A program made the position numbers and the translations under genes. Positions 44,966-53,200 of a stretch of 64,000 nt of DNA are shown here, piece by piece. The notes below the pieces were generated by a model. The model did no database searches. It was not told the DNA's origin and saw nothing but the letters and a program-made list of their open reading frames with translations. The stretch comes from Saprospiraceae bacterium (GTDB lineage: Bacteria; Bacteroidota; Bacteroidia; Chitinophagales; Saprospiraceae): positions 23,682-87,681 of the forward strand of contig JADKBS010000029.1 of assembly GCA_016714985.1 (NCBI GenBank), written 5' to 3'. Within the stretch, counting starts at the first letter, position 1, and every line of letters begins with the position of its first letter.

Positions 44966-45744
44966 ATGAACAACACCGATCTACCAATTGACGAAAAGTC
45001 GGTTGTAATCTCCATCAAAAATTTGAAGAAATCCTTTGGAAGCCTTACTGTGCTCAACGGTGTCAACCTTGATATTTTACAAGGAGAGAACATTGCGGTT
45101 TTGGGCCGTTCGGGAAGTGGCAAGTCAGTCCTTATCAAAATCATTGCGGGTTTGCTGAAGCCTGATAGCGGTTCGGTAAAAGTGCTGGGGCAAGAAGTTG
45201 ATAAAATAAGTGCCAAGGAACTGCAAGCGTTGAGGCTGAAATTGGGGTTTTCGTTCCAGAGCAGCGCCTTGTACGATAGCATGACGGTGAGGGGAAACCT
45301 TGAGTTCCCTTTGGTGCGAAACAAAAGGAACTTGACCAAAAAAGAAGTAAACGAAGCCATAGAAGGGGTGCTAGACGATGTGGGTTTGCTTGATGCCATC
45401 AACCAAATGCCTTCGGAGCTTTCTGGGGGACAAAGAAAAGAATCGGCATTGCCCGTACCTTAATCCTTGAACCAGAGATTATGCTCTACGATGAGCCAAC
45501 TGCTGGACTCGACCCCATTACTTGTATTGATATAAACAACTTAATCATTCAAGTGCAGAAACAGTACAATACCAGCTCAATTATCATCACCCATGACCTT
45601 ACCTGCGCAAAAACCACAGCAAACCAAGTAGCTGTCTTATTGGAAGGCAAATTTTTTATCACCGGTAGTTTTGAAGAAGTTTTTAGTTCGGAAAATGCCA
45701 ACATAAAATCTTTTCATGATTACAATTTTATTTCCGTAGCATGA
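44966..45744 (+). CDS. mlaF: MlaF-family ABC ATPase (apparent 1-base deletion)
   Basis: Start ATG 44966. Walker A is GRSGSGKSV, Q-loop FSFQSSALYDSMTV, signature LSGGQRK, then after a shift at A4 (45436-45439) IGIARTLILEPEIMLYDEPT continues. Adding one A gives RKRIGIARTL and a 259-residue protein, normal length. The H-loop is ITHDLTC. ATGA overlap with mlaD shows coupling. Confidence 0.9.
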
Positions 45745-46727
45745 ACGAATCGAATAATAAGCCTGTCATTGTCGGAATCTTTATATTCATTGGCTTGGCA
45801 ATATTGGCAGCCACCATATTTACTTTGGGTGGCCAGAAAAAAACATTTACCAAGTCCTTTGCTATCTCTGCCATTTTCAATGACGTAGGGGGACTACAAT
45901 CGGGCGGCAATATCTGGTTTTCAGGCGTGAAAGTCGGAACCGTGAAAAAGATAAGCTTCCATGGCGATGCTCAAGTGCAAGTAACAATGAGCATTGAGAA
46001 CGATGCAAAATCACATATCCATAAAGACTCAAAAGCCAAAATCAGTTCTGATGGGTTGATTGGCAACAAGATAATCATCATTTACGGCGGAACCCCTTCT
46101 GAACCCCATGTTGTGGAAAATGATTTTTTAGAAGTAGAAAATGTGTTTAGCACGGACGATATGTTGGCTACCTTGCAAGTCAACAATAAAAACCTGGAAG
46201 CCATTACCACTGATTTCAAAAGCATCAGCAAAAAAATAGATAGCGGACAGGGCACTTTAGGTACACTTTTAAATGACCCCACGATTGCCATCAATTTGAA
46301 TAAATCGGCAGCTGATTTGCAATTAACGCTGTCTAATTTGAAGCTTGTTTCAGAAAAAAGCAAGCAGGTAATGTCGGATTTCGGGGATTTTTCAAGCAAG
46401 CTGAACAAGCCTGGGACTTCGGTCAATGACCTCCTAGAAGACACCCTGATTTACAGCAGCATAAACAAGGCGTTGGCAGATTTAAGAAATTCAACCCATT
46501 CTGTCAACCAATTTGCAAGCAACCTAGAAAAAGTAAGTGAAAAGCTGAACAAAAAGGATAATGCGATTGGGGTTTTATTAAATGACCCGGAGTCGGCAAC
46601 ATCCATACAGACTACTTTGAAATACCTAGAAACAAGCAGCAAAAAATTGGATGAAGACCTGGAAGCCCTCCAGCATAATTTCTTGCTGAGGCGGTACTTC
46701 AGGAAGAAGGCAAAACTAAAAGATTGA
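45741..46727 (+). CDS. mlaD: MlaD-family substrate-binding protein
   Basis: The 328-residue product has an N-terminal membrane anchor (VIVGIFIFIGLAILAATIFT) and MCE domain (FNDVGGLQSGGNIWFSGVKV, then GTVKKISF, SDGLIGNKIIIIYGG). A long helical region follows (VNQFASNLEKVSEKLNKKDN). It binds lipids in the periplasm for MlaE/MlaF. In Bacteroidota it is usually longer than in E. coli, as here. Confidence 0.9.
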   Translation: MNESNNKPVIVGIFIFIGLAILAATIFTLGGQKKTFTKSFAISAIFNDVGGLQSGGNIWFSGVKVGTVKKISFHGDAQVQVTMSIENDAKSHIHKDSKAKISSDGLIGNKIIIIYGGTPSEPHVVENDFLEVENVFSTDDMLATLQVNNKNLEAITTDFKSISKKIDSGQGTLGTLLNDPTIAINLNKSAADLQLTLSNLKLVSEKSKQVMSDFGDFSSKLNKPGTSVNDLLEDTLIYSSINKALADLRNSTHSVNQFASNLEKVSEKLNKKDNAIGVLLNDPESATSIQTTLKYLETSSKKLDEDLEALQHNFLLRRYFRKKAKLKD

Positions 46728-46754
46728 TGGGCGCTACCCCACCGAATTTGCTAC

Positions 46755-46787
46755 ACGTTTACTAAACCTTCAAGGTTTAGTAAACGT
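46755..46787. repeat. 33-bp palindrome, relative of 36196-36229
   Basis: ACGTTTACTAAACCTT, a central C, then the complement. It lies about 30 bases after the mlaD stop. Relatedness to the palindrome at 36196 is clear (GTTTAC, AAACCTT). Confidence 0.9.
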
Positions 46788-46817
46788 AACCGGCTTTTAA
46801 ACCAATCATCCCTCATC

Positions 46818-47972
46818 ATGGCAATACCCGCATTTTTTAAAACCAAAAAGGGAAAAATATTCATCGGAATAATCCTGCTCCTCATTGCTTTGCGCATTGC
46901 GTTGCCCTATATTTTGCTGCATTACGCCAACAAAACGCTGGCCGAAATGAAGGGATATTATGGGCATGTCAACGACATTGATGTAGCGCTTTACCGGGGA
47001 GCTTACACCCTGGACAGTTTTTACCTGAACAAACTGGACGACAAATCTGACCGCCAAATTGAGTTCATAAGCGCTCAAATGGTGGATTTGTCACTTGAAT
47101 GGAAATCGCTGTTCAAAGGCAAATTGGCAGGCGGACTGGTTTTCGAGCAACCCGCCCTGCGTTTCACCGAAAACAAGGTGGAACTGAAAGATGTAACGAA
47201 CGACACGAGCGACTTCCGCCAATTGTTGCGTGATTTCATGCCCGTCGAAGTGAACCGGTGCGAGATTCGGGATGGTAGCCTTCGATACATTGACAACACA
47301 AAAGCGAACAAAGTGGACGTTGCCATCACCCATTTGAACGGCGAGGCGCTTAATTTGCGCAATGCCTATGACTCCAACGAGGTGCTCCCGGCGAGCATCG
47401 AAGCCACCGGCGATGTACATGAGGGTGACATGAAATTTTCCATGAAACTCAACCCGCTCGCCAAACAACCCCAATTTGACCTTAACTTGGTGGTGGAACG
47501 CACCAACCTCGTTAAGCTGAACGACGTGTTCAAGGCTTATGGCAATTTCGATGTCAACAAAGGCGAGTTCAATATGTACGCAGAGGCGGCCACCAAGGAC
47601 GGCAAGTTCAGGGGCTACGTCAAGCCGATTATTCACGGATTGGATGTAGTGGAATGGAAGGGGCAGGACAAGCAGGACAACTTTTTTCAGAAACTCTGGG
47701 AGACCACAGTCGGCAGTGCAGCGGAGGTGCTGCAAAACCAGAAAAAGGACCAACTCGCCACCAAAATCAATTTCGAGGGCACCATTGAACAACCGGAAAG
47801 CAATACCTGGAAAGCTGTCGTCATCGTTTTGCAAAACGCTTTTGTGAAGGCGTTGCGACCCTCGATTGACAATCAAATCAACCTCGGCAAAGTGGCAAAA
47901 GATAAGGTGGAGAAGAAGGGGTTTTTAAAATCGCTGTTCAGCAAGAATAAGGATAAAAAGAAGAAGAAATAG
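46818..47972 (+). CDS. AsmA/DUF748-like inner-membrane protein
   Basis: The 384-residue product has one N-terminal anchor (IFIGIILLLIALRIALPYIL), then a beta-rich DUF748-like region (GYYGHVNDIDVALYRGAYTL, FEQPALRF, VNRCEIRDGSLRYIDN). It ends with KKGFLKSLFSKNKDKKKKK. AsmA-like proteins are linked to lipid transport to the outer membrane, which matches the Mla genes just upstream. Confidence 0.82.
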   Translation: MAIPAFFKTKKGKIFIGIILLLIALRIALPYILLHYANKTLAEMKGYYGHVNDIDVALYRGAYTLDSFYLNKLDDKSDRQIEFISAQMVDLSLEWKSLFKGKLAGGLVFEQPALRFTENKVELKDVTNDTSDFRQLLRDFMPVEVNRCEIRDGSLRYIDNTKANKVDVAITHLNGEALNLRNAYDSNEVLPASIEATGDVHEGDMKFSMKLNPLAKQPQFDLNLVVERTNLVKLNDVFKAYGNFDVNKGEFNMYAEAATKDGKFRGYVKPIIHGLDVVEWKGQDKQDNFFQKLWETTVGSAAEVLQNQKKDQLATKINFEGTIEQPESNTWKAVVIVLQNAFVKALRPSIDNQINLGKVAKDKVEKKGFLKSLFSKNKDKKKKK

Positions 47973-48032
47973 GCGAAATGCTATTTTTTAATTGCTGAAG
48001 ATGCACGGCTTTGACACTCAAGCAGAGGTTCT

Positions 48033-48068
48033 TTCGAGAGGCCGGGTTATCAAATCCGGCCTCTCGAA
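48033..48068. terminator. 13-bp hairpin after the AsmA-like gene
   Basis: TTCGAGAGGCCGG (48033-48045) and its complement (48056-48068) with a 10-base loop; no T-run. The same TCGAGAGGC appears at 48936 in the nested element. Confidence 0.55.
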
Positions 48069-48170
48069 GTGTATCCGTCAGTTAAAAAATGTCACTACCA
48101 TGAATTTTTTTTGAATTTTCCATACTCGTAAAATTGCGATGGTTTTTTAACAATTTTAAGTGCTCAAGGC

Positions 48171-48602
48171 TTATCCATACTTGAATTTGTCTTCATAGTG
48201 TTGCGAAACTTTGAGTTTACGAATTTGAGCGAATTCCTGTCGGAAAATTTTTGTTACTTCTGCCCGGCCTATTCCATTTTCATCGCAATAATTGTCCAAA
48301 CTCATTTGCTCACAAAGCAATTTGTGTAAGATTGGCGTGTCTTCAAATTGTTTAATCTTGAAATTATTGGCAGTAACGTTGGCGCCAAGGTATTCAATCG
48401 CTGTTTGAATAACCAGTTTGATTAGGTTTGCACAATCGGCAGGATGGTGGTCTCTGAACATAGCTTGTTGGTCTATTTTCTGAAATGTCCTTATCAATAT
48501 TTCTTCAGCCCCGCTTTGGGTTGGAGATATTTGCAAAGCAATGCTATAAAGCATGGAGCTATGCCTGTCATAAAGCGCTTCTATAAAGGGTTTTTGACCC
48601 AT
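48171..48602 (-). CDS. Sigma-70-like (ECF) protein, degenerate
   Basis: The 143-residue protein looks like ECF sigma region 2 (FIEALYDRHSSMLYSIALQI, then AEEILIRTFQKI). The second half (LCEQMSLDNYCDENGIGRAE, then VTKIFRQEFAQIRKL) could be a decayed region 4 without a clear HTH. It may be an ECF relative lacking promoter recognition, or a regulator derived from one. No anti-sigma gene is adjacent. Confidence 0.55.
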   Translation of the reverse strand: MGQKPFIEALYDRHSSMLYSIALQISPTQSGAEEILIRTFQKIDQQAMFRDHHPADCANLIKLVIQTAIEYLGANVTANNFKIKQFEDTPILHKLLCEQMSLDNYCDENGIGRAEVTKIFRQEFAQIRKLKVSQHYEDKFKYG

Positions 48603-48884
48603 AGTCCATTATTAAATTTTTGTAACTGCTTAGCAGGGGGTGTTTTTATTGATTGGCAAACGCATTGAAAGCTGATAATGGTTTATGTTGTCACCCCCAT
48701 AAATTTTCATCAACTCTGATCAACTTTTAATGCAATGACCTACAAATAATAATACAAATATCAGTCTATTCACAATTATCGTTTTATACAATTTTCAAAA
48801 AGTGTTGCACATTTTCCGCATCTTCTGCTTTAAATAGTTTTCTGTAGTTAGAATCTGCTTTATTCCTCATGCAGCCAAGTTGTG

Positions 48885-49220
48885 GGGCTTTCCTATAAAA
48901 TAAATGAACTGTTTTTTGGCAAATCTCGGCACTCTTCGAGAGGCGGGGTCTAATGTCGTCAACTTAGCGCCAGTCTCTTGTTTTTTATTGACGATTGTTG
49001 ATTACATGATTACATGATTGTTGATGTGAGGGCGGATGGCTCATTGACGATTGGCCGCCATCTTCAATATCATATATTACATTCCATCAACAATCATGTA
49101 ATCATGTAATCATGTAATCAACAATCGTCAATCAACAATCAATGCGCCTTAAGTTGACGACATTAGAGGCGGGGTCTCTGCTATTCAATCTTCCAGAATG
49201 CAATTTTTATAGGAAAGCCC
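48885..49220. mobile_element. Outer MITE-like element
   Basis: 16-bp terminal inverted repeats GGGCTTTCCTATAAAA (48885-48900) and complement (49205-49220). A 10-bp direct repeat AAGTTGTGGG lies at 48877-48886 and 49226-49235. It carries no gene and has an inner element inserted. The gap 48603-49280 otherwise has nothing. Confidence 0.6.
48952..49164. mobile_element. Inner MITE-like element with 13-bp direct repeats
   Basis: Terminal inverted repeats AATGTCGTCAACTTA (48952-48966) and complement (49150-49164) are directly flanked by a 13-bp direct repeat AGAGGCGGGGTCT (48939-48951 and 49165-49177). Inside, a stem of about 40 bp (ATTGACGATTGTTGATTACA and so on) pairs with 49085-49132, one arm having an extra ATCATGTA-type unit. 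The 213-bp body could fold into one long hairpin. No transposase is present. Confidence 0.7.
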
Positions 49221-49280
49221 TCACTAAGTTGTGGGCATGGGGGTTTTGGACAGTGACAAAGCTACTTTGGCTCCTATCAA

Positions 49281-49724
49281 CTACAATGTCCGACTAATTC
49301 CCCTTTCCATTTCCTTGTAATCAAAAATAGTGTTAATAGTGTTTTGAAGGTGCATGAACGCCGATTTGTTTTTCACCACATAATCAATGGCCTTGTGGTG
49401 CAGGCAGTTGAGCGCCACGTCAATATCGTTCTGGGCGGATAACATGACCACCGGAATATCCGGGTGATTGGCTTTTATTTTATCCAATGTCTTCATCCCA
49501 TCCATTGCTTTTCTGTCATTGCCGTTCAGGTGATAATCCAAAACAATTATATCTGGCTTATGGTGGAGGTTTTCGATGCACTGCTCTCCGGTGAGGTAGG
49601 TTTCGATGACGAAGTCGGCATGCTGTAGGTATTCAATTTCCAATAGTTTCAGGAAGACAGCGTCGTCGTCCACTAAAAACAGCTTTATTTTCTGGTCATT
49701 GTCCATCGTGTTGTTTTCAATCAT
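49281..49724 (-). CDS. Single-domain response regulator 1
   Basis: From ATG 49724 (or 49706) the product is a REC domain of 141-147 residues: LFLVDDDAVFLKLLEI (acidic pocket), IIVLDYHLNGND (phospho-Asp), VVMLSAQ and DYVVKNKSAF (Lys). No output domain. It is the close paralogue of the regulator at 49841 and probably a partner of the hybrid kinase. Confidence 0.9.
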   Translation of the reverse strand: MIENNTMDNDQKIKLFLVDDDAVFLKLLEIEYLQHADFVIETYLTGEQCIENLHHKPDIIVLDYHLNGNDRKAMDGMKTLDKIKANHPDIPVVMLSAQNDIDVALNCLHHKAIDYVVKNKSAFMHLQNTINTIFDYKEMERGISRTL

Positions 49725-49741
49725 TGAGGTGACGCCTCCCA

Positions 49742-49832
49742 CTGGGCCTATCAACCCTTATCAACTGGGCTTATCAACCCTTATCAACTGGGCTTATCAA
49801 CCCTTATCAACCCTTATCAACCCTTATCAACC
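49742..49832. repeat. 10/13-bp tandem repeat
   Basis: TTATCAACCC and TTATCAACTGGGC units alternate, then TTATCAACCC is repeated at the end. It fills the gap between the two response regulator genes; no CRISPR-like spacers. Confidence 0.85.
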
Positions 49833-49840
49833 AAAAAATA

Positions 49841-50275
49841 TCACATCCGCTCCATGTACCACTTTAATTCTTTTTCCATTTTTTTATAGCGGAAAATGGT
49901 GGTGATGGTTTTCTGCAACCGCATGAAAGCCGTCTCGCTTTTCACAATATAATCAAATGCCCGGTGGTGCATACAATTGACAGCCACTTCTATTTTATCT
50001 TGGGCGGACAACATTATCACCGGAATACCGGGGTTGTAGGCTTTTATCTTGTCCAAGGTCTCGATACCGTTCAAGGCGTCTTTTACAACGCCATCCAAGA
50101 GGTAGTCCAAAATGATGACGTCTGGTTCGTTGGACAAGTTTTCTATGCACAGTTCGCCAGTGGCATAGGTTTCCACGTCAAAGTCGGCGTGTTGGAGAAA
50201 CTCGATGGCCAATAATTTCAAAAAAACGGCATCGTCGTCCACCAAAAACAGTTTTATTTTAGCTTCCGCTTTCAT
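49841..50275 (-). CDS. Single-domain response regulator 2
   Basis: The 144-residue REC protein is a paralogue of regulator 1: LFLVDDDAVFLKLLAIEFLQ, VIILDYLLDG (phospho-Asp), VIMLSAQDKI, DYIVKSETAF (Lys). It overlaps the kinase stop by four bases, so the two are co-translated and the kinase HPt domain is a likely phosphate donor. Confidence 0.92.
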   Translation of the reverse strand: MKAEAKIKLFLVDDDAVFLKLLAIEFLQHADFDVETYATGELCIENLSNEPDVIILDYLLDGVVKDALNGIETLDKIKAYNPGIPVIMLSAQDKIEVAVNCMHHRAFDYIVKSETAFMRLQKTITTIFRYKKMEKELKWYMERM

Positions 50276-53200
50276 ATTTGAATGTTTTTAATCCGGTTAA
50301 ATTCCTCTTGCAATTCCTTGCAAGCCTCCACGCATACGTTCTCCAATTGCGTGACCATTTCTAGGATGGCATCCGCCTCTTGCTGCGACTTGGCAAATTC
50401 CTGCACCTTTTTGGCCATGCTCTCAAAATCGTTGCTAATGCCCATGATGGAGAACGACGGTATCATCTTATGCACAGTGGCATAGAGCGAATCCCAGTCT
50501 TTATCCTGTGCGCTTTTTTTCATGGCGCTTATGAGCGGCGGCGTTTGCTCCAAATAGGCATTAATCATTTCCATGATTAAATTCGGGTTATTTTTCGTGC
50601 GTTGGGTCAGGTATTCGAGGTCGGTATATCGCTGCTTTTTAATTGGTTTGGGTTCGTTTGGTATTTCAATGACGGCTGTGGATGGCTTTTTCACCAAGCC
50701 AAGGATTTTACTGTACAACAGGCGCTCGTCCACGGGTTTTGCGATATATTCGTTCATGCCCACCGCCTTGCATTTTTCCAAGTCAACGGTGGTGACATCG
50801 GCGGTGAGGGCGATGATGGGGATTTTGGAATGTAATTGGCTGCGGATGTACTCCGTCGCTTCGAACCCGTTCATTTCGGGCATGTGCAAGTCCATGAGGA
50901 TAATGTCATAAGAATTGGCTTGTAGCATTTCGATGGCAATTCGGCCATTGTCGGCGATGTCCCGCTCAAAACCGAAATCGTCGAGCAGGGTTTTCATCAG
51001 CAATTGGTTGAGCGCCATATCTTCCACCACCAGCACTTTGATGCCAAGGGGTTCTGCTTCCTCTTCGATAATGAAGGTGTCCAGTTCTGAGGTGTCGTTG
51101 GTTTTCTTAAACCGCAAGACAAAGCAAAAAACAGAGCCTTCGTCCACCTTGCTTTTTACGCCGATGGTTCCACCCTGCTGCTCCACCAATTGCTTGGCGA
51201 TGGCCAAACCCAGCCCCGTGCCCCCAAAAAGCCTCGCCGTGGAACTCGATGCCTGCTGGAAGTTCTCGAATATCTTTTCTGTTATGCTGTCCGCTATCCC
51301 AATGCCCGTGTCTGTTATCGAAAATTCGAGGGTGGCACTTTCTGCGTCTTCCTCCAGCAGCTTCACGCTTACCTTGATGCTCCCTTTTTCGGTAAATTTG
51401 ACCGCATTGCTCACCAGGTTTATGATAATCTGGTGCAGGCGCACCGGGTCGCCCACCAGCACCTCCGGGATGCTGGGGTCGTACTCGCTAACCAGTTTCA
51501 GGTTTTTTTCGTGGATTTTCGCCCGGAACAAGTGCAGCATGGCGGCTATGGAATCCGCCATTTTAAACCGGTTCTGTTCAAAGCTCATCTTCCCGGCATC
51601 CACTTTTGCAAGGTCCAAAATATCGTTGATGAGCACTATCAGTGCGTCGCCGCTCAATTTTATGGCAGTTAGGTATTCCTTTTGTTTTGAGGACAATTCG
51701 GTTTTCAGCATCACCTTCGTAAAGCCGATAATCGCATTCATGGGCGTGCGTATCTCGTGGCTCATGTTCGACAAAAACTGCTGCTTCGACTTCACGGCAT
51801 CCTCGGCGATACGTGCCGCTGCGACGGCTTTGTTTTTTTCAGCTTCGGCAGTCCCCATCGCCAATTCAGCAAATACCTTCGCCTCTATCAGCTCTGTTTC
51901 AAACCGCCTTTGCTCGGTGATGTCCCGTGCCACCACCACGGCGCCCGTCACTTCGCCTTTTTCATTTTTTATGACGGAGCCATTGAACAGCACGTCGGTA
52001 TGCTTTTCGCCCATGATGGTGAGCGGGTAATCCGCCACGAAGCCCTTTGCGAACACCTCCCGATAGACTTGGCGGGCATCCTCCGGTTCGGTGAAATAAT
52101 TGAAAAAATCCGTGCCAGCAAGGGCTTCCCGTGCGACGCCTGTCATATCTACGGTCGCTTGGTTCATGTCCATTATCTTGCCTTCGGCATTGATAGTCAA
52201 CAATGGGTCGAGGCTGGCTTCAATCAGGCTGCGGGAATATTCCGTCAGCAATTGTTCTTTGGCAAGCAATAATTCTTGTTGTTTTTCCTCTAGCTCCCTA
52301 TTGGTTTCCTGAAGCTCGATTGTTCTGGTCAAAACAGCTTTTTCCAATGCTTCTTTTTGCGCTTTCTGCCCCTGTATCTCCGTTTTGGAGCCTATCCACA
52401 TTTTTACTTTACCATGCTCATCCTTTAGGGCCACCGCTTGGGTGAGGTGCCATAAATACTTTCCGTCTTTACGCAAGAACCTGTTCTCCGACTCGTAGTC
52501 CTTTCCAGTGTTGACTGATTCCTCCCAATGTTTTTTGTTTTTTTCCCAATCTTCAGGATGTATGATTTTTTCCCAACCGCTATCTTTTAATTCCTCAAAA
52601 GTCATCCCCACGTAGTCGAGTAGCGTTTTATTAAAATAGTTCTTATTGCCCTGCGCATCGGCAGTCCATACTTTTTGAGGCAGTAACTCTGACAATTGCC
52701 GAAATTTATTTTCGCTTTCCTCAATTTTATTTCTTGCACTTACCTGTTCCGTAATATCAAAAATCATGTTTATTGCCCCGGTTAATTCGCCATTTATACC
52801 AAACTCCGGTTGCGGGTTGACCAGCACATTGGAACGGCTGCCATCCATCCGTTCAATAATAACTTCTTCGCTAGCAATTGCACGGCCTTCTTTAAGTGTA
52901 ATTGCCATAGGACAGCTATCTATGGGTAGCACTGTGCCATCTGAATTAAACATTTTTATAGAACCACACCAGAGGTCCCTGCCAATTTCAGGACTGCGGC
53001 CCCAAAGCGTTGCAGCTGCATCATTGTAAAAGGTTATGTACCCTTGCGCATCGCAGGAATATACTGCGGCTGGCAACCCCTTTACAAGCTGCCTGAAATG
53101 CTCGCCACTTTTATCCAAGATTTCCTGCGCTCTTTTCCGTTCCGTAATGTCATTAATAGAAAGCAGTATTAGTTTTTCTGAGCTTTTTTTGTTGATTATC

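Noticed and set aside
49742..49832. CRISPR-like array
   Set aside because: Units of 10-13 bp follow one another without unique spacers, and there are no cas genes.
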